From positions 29,857 to 81,627 of the forward strand of contig MEQX01000022.1 in NCBI GenBank assembly GCA_001770415.1: DNA of 51,771 bases. Reading direction: 5' to 3'. Source of the stretch: Betaproteobacteria bacterium RIFCSPLOWO2_02_FULL_63_19. GTDB lineage: Bacteria > Pseudomonadota > Gammaproteobacteria > Burkholderiales > SG8-39. The position numbers and the translations under genes were made by a program. The notes beneath the pieces were generated by a model. It was given only the letters and a program-made list of their open reading frames with translations. It was not told the origin of the DNA and did not search any database. This document shows, piece by piece, positions 35,489 to 44,104 of this stretch (positions are counted from its first letter, which is position 1; every line of letters starts with the position of its first letter).

Positions 35489-36814
35489 ATAGAGACCGCA
35501 GATTGCGTAATCGATGCGCGCTGGGTTATCCCGGTGGAACCCGGTCCGGCGGTGCTCGCCGATCACAGCGTTGTGCTCAAAGACGGCCGCATCGAAGCAG
35601 TGATGCCAACGGCGGCGGTCGAACCTGCCTATGCGGCGGCCCGGCGCGTGTCGCTGCCGCGGCACGCTGTGATCCCCGGGCTGATCAACCTGCATACGCA
35701 CGCGGCGATGTCCCTCATGCGCGGTCTCGCGGACGACCTGCCCCTCATGGTGTGGCTCAAGAACCATATCTGGCCCGCCGAAGCCAAACACGTGTCGCCG
35801 GATTTCGTCTATGACGGTACGCGGCTGGCGTGCGCGGAAATGCTCGCCGGCGGCATTACCTGTTTCAGCGATATGTACTACTTTCCGGAAAGCTCGGCGC
35901 GGGCCGCTCTTGACTGCGGCATGCGCGCGGCAATCGGACTGATCGCGATAGATCTGCCGACGCAATATGCGTCCGATCCGGACGACTATCTCGTCAAGGG
36001 TCTGGCCATGCGCGATGCCTACCGGGACCAGCCCCTGCTTTCCTTCTGCATGGCGCCGCACGCCCCGTACACCGTGAGCGACCCATTATTCGGTCGCATC
36101 CGCACGATGGCCGACGAGCTCGACCTGCCCGTTCACATCCACCTGCACGAGACCCGTGAGGAGATAGAGGCCAGTCTCGCGCAGTACCGGGTGCGGCCAC
36201 TTGAGCGGCTGCAGGCGCTGGGCATCGTCGGACCGCGCCTGATCGCCGTGCACGGCGTGCACATGAGCGACGCGGAACTCGACACGCTGGCGAAGTTCGG
36301 TTGCTCGGTCGCACATTGCCCGTCGTCCAACCTGAAGCTGGCGAGCGGCTTCGCGCGCGTCGCGTCGATGCTCGAGCGCGGGATCAACGTGGGCCTGGGC
36401 ACCGACGGCGCCGCAAGCAACAACCGGCTCGACCTGTTTCTGGAAATGCGCACTGCAGCCCTGCTTGCCAAGGCCGTAAGCGGCGATCCCGAGGCGATGC
36501 CCGCCTACCAGGCGTTGCGGGCGGCCACGATAAACGGCGCACGCGCTCTCGGCATCGACGGTCTGACCGGTTCGATCGAGCCGGGCAAGGCGGCCGACCT
36601 CTGCGCGGTATCGCTCAACGGACCGGAAATGGCGCCGCAGCACAGTATTCTGTCGCAACTGGTGTACGCCGCCGGAAGGGAGAACGTTACCCACGTATGG
36701 GTTGCCGGCCGGCTGCTGCTAGGCGACGGCGCATTCACGGCGATTGACCAGCGCGACTTGGACAAGCGTATTGGTTTATGGCAGAATGAGTTGACCGGTG
36801 AATCAGCACCTTAG
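35489..36814 (+). CDS. mtaD: MtaD-type amidohydrolase (5'-methylthioadenosine/S-adenosylhomocysteine deaminase family)
   Basis: This TRZ/ATZ-type metallo-dependent hydrolase probably deaminates methylthioadenosine, S-adenosylhomocysteine or related adenosines. Metal and catalytic motifs are in order: NLHTHAAMSLMRGLADDLPL, APHAPYTVSD, VHIHLHETREE, AVHGVHMSDAEL, and GLGTDGAASNNRLDLF. Family members begin near ETADCVIDARWVIPVEPGPA, but no ATG, GTG or TTG lies between the upstream stop (35423) and the GTG at 35534. The best-placed initiator is ATA at 35489, 7 nt after GGGAG. Either ATA is used or the start has been lost. With it the protein has 441 residues, normal for the family; from GTG 35534 it would have 426 and lose the first beta strand. 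It shares a strand with ompA, ubiG and gph. Confidence 0.88.
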   Translation: METADCVIDARWVIPVEPGPAVLADHSVVLKDGRIEAVMPTAAVEPAYAAARRVSLPRHAVIPGLINLHTHAAMSLMRGLADDLPLMVWLKNHIWPAEAKHVSPDFVYDGTRLACAEMLAGGITCFSDMYYFPESSARAALDCGMRAAIGLIAIDLPTQYASDPDDYLVKGLAMRDAYRDQPLLSFCMAPHAPYTVSDPLFGRIRTMADELDLPVHIHLHETREEIEASLAQYRVRPLERLQALGIVGPRLIAVHGVHMSDAELDTLAKFGCSVAHCPSSNLKLASGFARVASMLERGINVGLGTDGAASNNRLDLFLEMRTAALLAKAVSGDPEAMPAYQALRAATINGARALGIDGLTGSIEPGKAADLCAVSLNGPEMAPQHSILSQLVYAAGRENVTHVWVAGRLLLGDGAFTAIDQRDLDKRIGLWQNELTGESAP

Positions 36815-36897
36815 CCTGAAGATTGAGTCGCAGTTAGCTACTCGAGGTCGCATATCCGTGCGCAGTACAAACGCCGCAAAAACTCAGAGGGAAGACG

Positions 36898-37599
36898 ATG
36901 ATCAAGAACCCGTTTAAACCGAGCATGCTTCTGGCGGCATCCGCTATTGCGTTGGGCGCGTTTTCGATGAACGTGGCCGCACAGAACATGAACACGTCGG
37001 GCTATCTCGTGGACAGCCGTGGCGATGTTGTGAAGAATGCATTCAACCTGTGCTGGCGCACCGGTTACTGGTCGCCAGCGCTGGCCATCGCCGAGTGCGA
37101 CCCCGATCTGGTGCCGAAGAAAGCCGAACCCAAGCCGATGCCCGCGCCGATGGAAATGCAGAAGCCGATGCCGAAGCCGATGCCGAAGCCGAAGCCCAAA
37201 CCCATGGTACGCCCGACCACGCAGAAGGTGACCTTGTCCACCGACGCGCTGTTTGACTTCGACAAGAGCGTGATCAAGCGCGATGCCAGGATGAAACTGG
37301 ACGAGCTCGTCGGCAAGATCAAGGACGTCAATCTGGAAGTCGTCATCGCGATCGGCCATACCGACCGGATCGGCAGCAACGCCTACAACGACAAGCTGTC
37401 CCTGCGCCGTGCCAATGCGGTGAAGTCCTACCTGATCAGCAAGGGAATCCCGGCCAACCGCATCTATGCCGAAGGCAAGGGCGAGAAGCAACCGGTCAAG
37501 GACTGCCCGAGGTTCATGGAAACGAAGCGGCTGATCGCGTGCCTGGCGCCGAACCGCCGCGTCGAGGTCGAAGTGGTTGGCACGCGGACCAAGCGTTAA
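36898..37599 (+). CDS. ompA: OmpA-family outer-membrane/peptidoglycan-binding protein
   Basis: The 233-residue exported protein tethers the envelope to peptidoglycan. A signal peptide (MLLAASAIALGAFSMNVAAQ, cleavage near VAA-Q) is followed by a short domain with two Cys (NLCWRTGYWSPALAIAECDP) and then a Pro/Lys/Met-rich linker of KPMP repeats at about 74-104. The OmpA C-terminal domain follows: LFDFDKSVIKRDARMKLDEL and GHTDRIGSNAYNDKLSLRRA, the peptidoglycan (diaminopimelate) site with Asp and Arg in place. No eight-stranded barrel precedes it, so it is the small betaproteobacterial type. AGAGGGA precedes the ATG. A strong terminator follows, and a decayed copy lies upstream of mtaD. Confidence 0.95.
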   Translation: MIKNPFKPSMLLAASAIALGAFSMNVAAQNMNTSGYLVDSRGDVVKNAFNLCWRTGYWSPALAIAECDPDLVPKKAEPKPMPAPMEMQKPMPKPMPKPKPKPMVRPTTQKVTLSTDALFDFDKSVIKRDARMKLDELVGKIKDVNLEVVIAIGHTDRIGSNAYNDKLSLRRANAVKSYLISKGIPANRIYAEGKGEKQPVKDCPRFMETKRLIACLAPNRRVEVEVVGTRTKR

Positions 37600-37620
37600 C
37601 CGCAGTCATCGATCCAAAAA

Positions 37621-37648
37621 AGCCCTGCGGACGCAGGGCTTTTTTTTC
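37621..37648 (+). terminator. Rho-independent terminator after ompA
   Basis: The stem agccctgcg/cgcagggct (37621-37629 and 37632-37640) is followed by an eight-base T run and preceded by an A run. This is a textbook strong terminator 22 bp after the ompA stop, and it separates ompA from ubiG. Confidence 0.95.
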
Positions 37649-37664
37649 GCGCCCGCCGAACGGG

Positions 37665-37670
37665 TAGAAT
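37665..37670 (+). promoter_or_regulatory. Candidate -10 element for ubiG
   Basis: TAGAAT in the context GGGTAGAAT ends 6 bp before the ubiG ATG. It follows the ompA terminator, and there is no Shine-Dalgarno sequence in the gap. Transcription would then start at or next to the A of the ATG, giving a leaderless mRNA. No clear -35 is present; the spacing falls in the T run. Confidence 0.4.
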
Positions 37671-37676
37671 CCCACC

Positions 37677-38414
37677 ATGACGACAGTCGACCACACCAAC
37701 ACCGCGCCCGGGGCAGCCGACAACGCCGACCCCGCCGAGTTGGCCAAGTTCAGTGACCTTGCGCACCGCTGGTGGGATCCGCACAGTGAGTTCAAGCCGC
37801 TGCACGAGCTCAACCCGCTGCGCCTGGGATGGATCGAGGGCATCGCGTCACTGCAGGGCAAGGATGTTCTTGACGTGGGCTGCGGCGGCGGCATCCTGGC
37901 CGAGGCCCTGGCGAACCGCGGCGCCAGGGTGAAGGGGATCGACCTTTCGGAAAAGGCGCTCAAGGTTGCCCGGTTTCACCTCATGGAGAGCGGGGCTCAG
38001 GTCGACTACGAATTGTGCCCGGCGGAAGTATTGGCAGCGCGGGCACCCGGCCGGTTCGACGTCGTCACCTGCATGGAGATGCTCGAGCACGTGCCTGACC
38101 CCGAAAGCACCGTGAAAGCCTGCGCCACCCTCGCGCGTCCGGGTGCGCACGTGTTCTTCTCCACCATCAACCGCAATCCGAAAGCGTATCTGCTGGCGAT
38201 CATCGGTGCCGAATACGTGCTGAACCTTCTGCCCAAGGGCACGCATGACTACGCTAAGTTCATCCGGCCCTCCGAACTGACCCGCTATTGCCGCAGTGCC
38301 GGTCTCGAAGTCCGCACCCTCGTCGGCATGGCCTATAACCCGCTCACGAAGTTCTATTCGCTCGGCGACAGTACGGACGTGAACTACCTCGTTCACGCGG
38401 TGAAACCGGATTGA
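37677..38414 (+). CDS. ubiG: Ubiquinone biosynthesis O-methyltransferase
   Basis: UbiG catalyses both O-methylations in ubiquinone synthesis using SAM. The 245-residue class I methyltransferase begins with the family-specific [36 protein letters not shown]. It then has the SAM motif [35 protein letters not shown], and [13 protein letters not shown]. The latter half has [23 protein letters not shown] and [14 protein letters not shown]. It directly precedes gph, the common ubiG-gph order. It has no visible Shine-Dalgarno sequence. Confidence 0.97.
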   Translation: MTTVDHTNTAPGAADNADPAELAKFSDLAHRWWDPHSEFKPLHELNPLRLGWIEGIASLQGKDVLDVGCGGGILAEALANRGARVKGIDLSEKALKVARFHLMESGAQVDYELCPAEVLAARAPGRFDVVTCMEMLEHVPDPESTVKACATLARPGAHVFFSTINRNPKAYLLAIIGAEYVLNLLPKGTHDYAKFIRPSELTRYCRSAGLEVRTLVGMAYNPLTKFYSLGDSTDVNYLVHAVKPD

Positions 38415-38418
38415 CGCC

Positions 38419-39135
38419 TTGATCCCGACTGAGCGCCGCGGATTCATCGCAGCGACGATACGGGCGGTCCTGTTCGACCTGGACGGCACGCTTGCCGACA
38501 CCGCTGCGGACCTCGCTTGTGCCCTCAACCGTCTGCGCGGCGAGTACCGCAGGGCGCCACTGCCGCCGGAATCGATGCGCCGGCATACTTCGAGCGGAGC
38601 GAGAGGCCTGCTCAAGGCCGGATTCGACCTCGACCCCGGCGATCAAGGCTACATTCCCCTGCGCGACCGTTTCCTCGAACTGTACGAGCAGGCCCTGTGC
38701 GTACACACGCGGCTTTTTACGGGCATGCCGGAACTGCTCGATGACCTGGAGCAGCGCGGCGTGCCGTGGGGAATAGTCACCAACAAGGCGCAGCGCTTCA
38801 CCGACCCGTTGATTCGGGAACTGCGCCTGCATGCGCGCGCGGCCTGCGTGGTGAGCGGCGATACCACCGCGAAACCCAAGCCCGCCCCGGATCCGCTGCT
38901 GCACGCCGCAGAGTTGATCGGCATCGCGCCGTCGGCATGCCTGTACGTCGGCGATGATCTGCGCGACGTCCAGGGCGCGCGCGCTGCCGGCATGCCGGTC
39001 GCCGCTGCCGGCTGGGGCTACCTCGGGGATGAAACGGACCCCGAGACCTGGGGTGCCGATGTCGTGATCGCGCATCCCGCCGAAGTCCTCGGTTTCCTCG
39101 AATACCCCCGGCAACATCCGACGCCGTCCAAGTGA
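38419..39135 (+). CDS. gph: Phosphoglycolate phosphatase (HAD family)
   Basis: Gph removes phosphate from 2-phosphoglycolate, a by-product of DNA repair and oxygenase chemistry. The 238-residue HAD phosphatase has motif I VLFDLDGTLADTA, a helical cap, motif II GIVTNKAQRF, motif III Lys in TTAKPKPAPDPLL, and motif IV LYVGDDLRDVQGARAAG. The start is uncertain. TTG at 38419, 4 bp after the ubiG stop, gives MIPTERRGFIAATIRAVLFD. Relatives start close to the IRAVLFDLDG segment, and no ATG occurs there (the codon before it is again ATA). Translation is probably coupled to ubiG. Confidence 0.92.
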   Translation: MIPTERRGFIAATIRAVLFDLDGTLADTAADLACALNRLRGEYRRAPLPPESMRRHTSSGARGLLKAGFDLDPGDQGYIPLRDRFLELYEQALCVHTRLFTGMPELLDDLEQRGVPWGIVTNKAQRFTDPLIRELRLHARAACVVSGDTTAKPKPAPDPLLHAAELIGIAPSACLYVGDDLRDVQGARAAGMPVAAAGWGYLGDETDPETWGADVVIAHPAEVLGFLEYPRQHPTPSK

Positions 39136-39211
39136 CGGCGTTCTCGTTCCGGTGGCGTTCGCGTCCCGAGGGGTACGGGTCGGCCGCAGGCTCCGGGTTC
39201 CCGCCCGAGTG

Positions 39212-41806
39212 TCATTTCGAGCGGTCGACGGCCGTCACCTTGACCCGCGCGCACAGATCGAGGTTAAGGTTCGCAGGGCTGATGTGCTGCCAATCGATCT
39301 CGAGCAGCTCGTTGAAGAAGACTCCCTTGCCCTTGGCCATCGGCATGCCCGCGCCCCAGTGCCCCGCGCAAGCGGCTATTCCCAAACCCTCCGGATGTAT
39401 TCCCTGCGTCAGCTTTACCACGCCCTTGACCTTGCGCCCGGCATCATTTTCGACCCAGACAAGGTCACCATCCCTCAGGCCCTTACGCGCTCCGGTAGCT
39501 GCATTCATCGCGATCGTGTAGGAGAACGGGTCGAGCCGTGCAGCCTCGTCGAGCCATGCGTTTTCCATCGTGAAGCTGTTGGTATGGAGGCTGTCGCGGT
39601 AATAGAAGGCATACAGATCGAAATCCGGGACGTCACATTCATGCGAACGGCACGGCAGAAAATCCGGCAGCGGCTCATAGTACTCGGGCGGCATCTTCAT
39701 GCCGCGGGGCATGGTAATCGCGTCGATCTTTTCGCGCACCCCCGTCATGAACTCCCAGTAGATCGGGACTCTGACATCGACGAACGGCCGCCAGTAGACT
39801 TCCTGCGGCTGTTTCGGCCATTTGAGCACGCCATGCCGCCTGAACCAGTCCAGGCCCCGCTCGCTGCCGAAATTGTTCTTCAGCTCCGCGTCACAGATCT
39901 CCTCATAGGTGTACTTGACGCCCTGCTCCAGCCTGAACGGCTTCTGCAGGTTCATGGCCGCATTGAAGGCAGCGTTCATGTCCTCGCGGATGCCTATGCG
40001 ATCGGCAAGCTCGAGCAACACGTCCTGGAACGGGCGCTGTTCGCCTTCGGGCGGAAGCACCGGCTGACGAATCGCCCAGCTCCATTCACCCATTCCACCC
40101 GGTTGATTGAACAGAAAGGGAAAATTGGAGCGCGAGTCGTATGATTGCAGGTAGCTGCAGTCGGGCAGCACGATGTCGGCGAACTGCGAGGTTTCAGTCA
40201 AGAACAAGTCGATCGAAACGATGAATTTGTAGTCGAGAAGCGAGTCCGCCACGGTTTCGCGGTTGGCAACACTCATCATCAGGTTGGTGCCAAGATTGAT
40301 CATGACTTCCGGGCGATAGCCGAGCTCGAATTTTTCCCAGAATTTCCCGCGGTCCGCCGAAGTCAGGAACGGCGATGTCATCCCCAGCACGAACAAATCC
40401 TGCAGGCCGACATTGTTGGGCAGCTGCGGTTCGCGAATCGGGTACGGGTAATGGTGGCCCATCCACATGCCGACGACCATCAGCCCGTCGGCGCCTGCAT
40501 ACGGGACATAGCGCGGCCGCCCCGTCTCGGGAAATCCGCTGCACGCCGGGTTGAAGCCCAGACACCCCCCCACGACATCGGATGCGCCCACCAGTTCGTT
40601 GAGCAGATCGACGGCGTAGAAGTTGTACAGCGAGTTCATGTGGCCCTGCGAGCCACGGAACGCGATGGCGGCAACCGGCCGGTAAGGAAGCGTGACACCG
40701 TCCACGACGATGGTGCTGCCGATACGCGCCTCACGCGCGAACTCGCCGGCCAGCCGCCGGATGTCGGCGCAAGGCACGGTGGTGATCGCTTCCGCCCATT
40801 CCGGGGTGAACTTCTTCAGATGCTCCTTGAGTTTGTGGAACGCGGGTCGACACGCAGTGCCGTTGGCCTGGAAATCGCCCTCGATCGCCATGTCCTGCGC
40901 GGGAACTTCGGCGTAGGGGCGTGCCGCGTTCGCTTTTGTGTCCCAGACCAGCGGAGCCTTGCTCGACGGATCGCGCAGATAGCGTTTGTCCGGGCCGATG
41001 AGATACGCGGCGTTGGTTTTTGCCTGCAGATAGGGACCGTCAAAGATCCCCAGCTCATTCACGATGACGTCGCACATCGCCAGGGCCAGCGCGCCGTCGG
41101 TCCCCACGCGCAGCGGCACCCATTCGGTCGCCTTGGCCGCAGCGAAATTGCACAACGGATCGACCACCACCATCTTCATTCCCCGCGCCCTCGCGTCAGC
41201 GGCGAGCGCCATGTTGGGGTTGGACGAGTGTCCCGCCCCATGGCCCTTGGAGGCGCCGAAATAGATGGCGTAGTTGCAGTACTGAAAATCGGGGACCACG
41301 GACCACGAGGCGTGCATCATTCCGGAAAGCAGGTGAGCCCCGTTGCCGCAATGCAGGCCGCCGCCGGCGGTCGAGTAGTTGGGCGTCCCGAATGCAGCGC
41401 CGAATGCCCTGATCGGGGTGCGCGCCGCAGTGATCGTGGTCGTGCGTTGCATGACCAGCTTGCGCGGATCCTCGGCGCGTAGGCGGCGCAGGCAGACCGC
41501 TATTTCGTCAAGTGCTTCGTCCCAGGAAATTTCCTTCCAGCCGGGGTCCTCGTCGAGTCCTTTCTTCGGATTCGTGCGGCGCAACGGACGTTGCAAGCGG
41601 TTCGGGTCGTAATGTGTCATAAGCCCCGAAACGCCTTTCCCGCACAGGCGTCCCTTACCTATGCTGCTGTCCGGATTGCCTTCGATCTTCTCGACCACGC
41701 CGTCGACGCGGTGCGCGAGGATCGAGCAGGTGCCGTAGCACAACGCGCAGGATGTCGGAATCCATACGTCGGCGTCGAACGTGCTCGGTTCAACAGATGC
41801 TGTCAT
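39212..41806 (-). CDS. Molybdopterin-dependent oxidoreductase, DMSO-reductase superfamily
   Basis: This 864-residue catalytic subunit has a 4Fe-4S motif at Cys20, Cys23, Cys27 and Cys55 (TSCALCYGTC and GRLCGKGVSG). Cys153 in GGLHCGNGAHLL is a candidate molybdenum ligand. Later come the cofactor-binding segments IYFGASKGHGAGHSSNP, FADIVLPDCSYLQSYDSRSN and the C-terminal LRDGDLVWVENDAGRKVKGV (molydopterin dinucleotide-binding domain). There is no Tat signal, so it should be cytoplasmic. No electron-transfer or membrane subunit is adjacent. It is the last gene of the hyuBAhyuBA operon, 107 bp after hyuA copy 1. Hydroxylation, reduction or hydration of an organic acid or ring are all possible; I do not recognise a characterised member. 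Confidence 0.88.
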   Translation of the reverse strand: MTASVEPSTFDADVWIPTSCALCYGTCSILAHRVDGVVEKIEGNPDSSIGKGRLCGKGVSGLMTHYDPNRLQRPLRRTNPKKGLDEDPGWKEISWDEALDEIAVCLRRLRAEDPRKLVMQRTTTITAARTPIRAFGAAFGTPNYSTAGGGLHCGNGAHLLSGMMHASWSVVPDFQYCNYAIYFGASKGHGAGHSSNPNMALAADARARGMKMVVVDPLCNFAAAKATEWVPLRVGTDGALALAMCDVIVNELGIFDGPYLQAKTNAAYLIGPDKRYLRDPSSKAPLVWDTKANAARPYAEVPAQDMAIEGDFQANGTACRPAFHKLKEHLKKFTPEWAEAITTVPCADIRRLAGEFAREARIGSTIVVDGVTLPYRPVAAIAFRGSQGHMNSLYNFYAVDLLNELVGASDVVGGCLGFNPACSGFPETGRPRYVPYAGADGLMVVGMWMGHHYPYPIREPQLPNNVGLQDLFVLGMTSPFLTSADRGKFWEKFELGYRPEVMINLGTNLMMSVANRETVADSLLDYKFIVSIDLFLTETSQFADIVLPDCSYLQSYDSRSNFPFLFNQPGGMGEWSWAIRQPVLPPEGEQRPFQDVLLELADRIGIREDMNAAFNAAMNLQKPFRLEQGVKYTYEEICDAELKNNFGSERGLDWFRRHGVLKWPKQPQEVYWRPFVDVRVPIYWEFMTGVREKIDAITMPRGMKMPPEYYEPLPDFLPCRSHECDVPDFDLYAFYYRDSLHTNSFTMENAWLDEAARLDPFSYTIAMNAATGARKGLRDGDLVWVENDAGRKVKGVVKLTQGIHPEGLGIAACAGHWGAGMPMAKGKGVFFNELLEIDWQHISPANLNLDLCARVKVTAVDRSK

Positions 41807-41913
41807 CGGATCTGGCAGTTCCGGAAAAGCGTGAACTCAACGGTCGCCGCCGGGCCCTTTCCGCCAGGATCGCGGCAATTTCGGCGGCGACCGACGGTGG
41901 CATTTGTCCGCGT

Positions 41914-43983
41914 TCACGCCCTTTCGGCTCGCATGATGAGGTTCCGGTACGCATCCACGTCACAGCTGAATCCGGGGGGAATCAGCACGGTCGTCGTATT
42001 GTCGTCGATCAAAGCCGGCCCGGTGACTTCGTGTCCGGGAGCCATCCGTTCCCAGTCGTACACCGGAGTCTCGACCCGCGCCGGGTTACCGTCGAACAAA
42101 CACTGGCGGGCGCCGCGTCGCGCGGCCGAAACCGCATCCTGGGCCTGCGCGTGTGCTGCCATCTCGACCGGCCGGCGTGGCGTCGTGACTTTGAGCCGGA
42201 ACGTGTGGAACTCCGCTTCACGCCAAGGCATCGAATAGGTGTACATCTTCTCGTACTTCGCGTGAAAGCTCTGCAGCAGTTGTTGCAGCTTGCCCGCGTC
42301 CAGGTCCCCGTCCGGCAGATCCAGTTCCACGTCGTGGAATTGCCCGAGGTAGCGCATTTCCACGGTGGACTTGAACGACATCTGCGTCTCCGGAATGCCG
42401 ATGCGGGAAAAGTCTTCGCGCGCCTGCCGGCGCATATCCGCGTACAAGCCGGCTATCTCGGTCAGATCCAGCAGGCTCTGGCTGCGAAAGCACGAGCGGG
42501 CGTATTCCAATCCGAGATCCTTGGCGAACATCCCGAAGGCACTCATCAGTGCGGCGACCCGCGGCACGATCACGGTGTCGATGGACAGCTGCCGCGCAAT
42601 AGCGGCGGCATGGATCCCGCCGGCGCCGCCGCCGGCCACCAGCGTGTAGTCCCTGACGTCCTGGCCCTGCTTGGTGCACACCTCCGTGATGAGGTTCGCC
42701 ATGACCGTGTTGATGGTGGTGAAGATAGCCTGGGCACTGCGGTCAACCTCCATCTTCAGCGGTTCGCCCAGCCGTGCCACGGCCTGGTGCGAGCGCTGCA
42801 CGTCCAGTTCGATATCGCCGCCCAGAAAGTAATCCGACGGGATGTAGCCGAGAACCAGATCTGCGTCCGTCACGGTGGCCTGTTCACCCTTTCCATAGGC
42901 GGCCGGACCCGGATCAGCGCCGGCGCTTTGCGGACCCACGTGCAGCAACCGCAGCGAGTCGATCCAGGCGATCGACCCTCCGCCAGCGCCGACGGAGGGA
43001 ACGTCCACCAGCTTGATGGCGACGCGATGTTCTCCCACCCAGGATTCGGTCGTGGTGGGGATCTCCGCGTCCTTGATGACACACACATCGAAGCTGGTGC
43101 CGCCCATATCCATGGACAGCAGATTGCGCCGGCCGTGAAGCGCGCCCAGGTACGCCGCCGCCGACGGCGCCGCGGCAGGACCGGAATTCAACAGGTATAC
43201 GGCCCGGTCCACGCATTCCTCCACGACCTGCACCAGCCCGTTGGCCAGCATCATCAACAGACGCCCCCGGCATCCGTGCTCCTTCAGGCGGCTTTGCAGT
43301 CTGCGCGCATAGCGGGTCACTGCGGGGCCGATATAGGCGCTCACCACCGCGGTCGAGAAGCGCTCGAACTCGCGCCACACCGGCAGGATCTCGTGCGAAT
43401 TGGTGACATAGATCTCGGGAGCCATTTCCTGCACGATGGTCTTCGCCCTGCGCTCGTTTTCTCCGTTGGCGTATGAATGCAGGAAGCAGATCGCGATCGA
43501 CGTGCAACCGCCATCGAGAAGTACGCGCGCCGCCTCGCGCAGGTTTTGTTCGTTGAGCGGGGTGTGGATCTGGCCGTTATACAGCGTGCGTTCTTCCACG
43601 CCCAGACGCAGATGGCGCGGCACCAGAGGTCGGTACGGTTCGATGAATATGTCGAACATGGAGCCGTGCAGGTTCTTGATGCCGCGGCGCATCTGCAGCG
43701 AGTCGCGAAAACCCGCGGTGGTGATCATCCCGACCTTGGCGCCGCGCTCCGTGATCAGGATGTTGGTGCCGAGCGTGGTGCCGTGAACGATCTGGTCCAC
43801 TTCGCCAAGCAGCTGATCGAGGGACAGTCCGTAGTACCTGGCCGCTTTGCCGACCGCGCTGAAGAACCCCTCGGTGGGATCGTCAGGGGTGGTGGGCGCC
43901 TTGAATCGCTGGAGCAGGCCGGATTCCTCGAGCACGAGGCAGTCGGTGAAGGTTCCGCCCACGTCTATGGTCAGCTGCTTCAT
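41914..43983 (-). CDS. hyuA: Hydantoinase A/oxoprolinase family protein, copy 1
   Basis: This 689-residue ATP-dependent subunit belongs to the family of N-methylhydantoinase A, oxoprolinase and the acetone/acetophenone carboxylase subunits. The ASKHA ATPase motifs are visible: DVGGTFTDCLVLEE at residues 7-20, HGTTLGTNILITERGAKVG, and DMGGTSFDVCVI. The C-terminal part ends TTTVLIPPGFSCDVDAYRNL. It should use ATP to activate a carbonyl or amide, with HyuB carrying the other active site. It lies 121 bp after hyuB copy 1. It is very similar to hyuA copy 2; by eye about 70% identical over the first 120 residues, including QIVHGTTLGTNILITERGAK. Confidence 0.92.
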   Translation of the reverse strand: MKQLTIDVGGTFTDCLVLEESGLLQRFKAPTTPDDPTEGFFSAVGKAARYYGLSLDQLLGEVDQIVHGTTLGTNILITERGAKVGMITTAGFRDSLQMRRGIKNLHGSMFDIFIEPYRPLVPRHLRLGVEERTLYNGQIHTPLNEQNLREAARVLLDGGCTSIAICFLHSYANGENERRAKTIVQEMAPEIYVTNSHEILPVWREFERFSTAVVSAYIGPAVTRYARRLQSRLKEHGCRGRLLMMLANGLVQVVEECVDRAVYLLNSGPAAAPSAAAYLGALHGRRNLLSMDMGGTSFDVCVIKDAEIPTTTESWVGEHRVAIKLVDVPSVGAGGGSIAWIDSLRLLHVGPQSAGADPGPAAYGKGEQATVTDADLVLGYIPSDYFLGGDIELDVQRSHQAVARLGEPLKMEVDRSAQAIFTTINTVMANLITEVCTKQGQDVRDYTLVAGGGAGGIHAAAIARQLSIDTVIVPRVAALMSAFGMFAKDLGLEYARSCFRSQSLLDLTEIAGLYADMRRQAREDFSRIGIPETQMSFKSTVEMRYLGQFHDVELDLPDGDLDAGKLQQLLQSFHAKYEKMYTYSMPWREAEFHTFRLKVTTPRRPVEMAAHAQAQDAVSAARRGARQCLFDGNPARVETPVYDWERMAPGHEVTGPALIDDNTTTVLIPPGFSCDVDAYRNLIMRAERA

Positions 43984-44104
43984 GTCAAAACATTCCTCCG
44001 CTGTTGGTCACGCTCAAGCGCGGCCGATGATTCCGGGCGCACATGCGGGTTCCGCATCATCCGCCCCGGCTACCGGCGCCTCGCACCCTCGTGGTATCGG
44101 ACCC

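Noticed and set aside
37130-37210. Short tandem repeats (ccgatgccgaag units) that could be taken for a DNA repeat element
   Set aside because: They are in-frame codons for the KPMP linker of OmpA and are explained by the protein.
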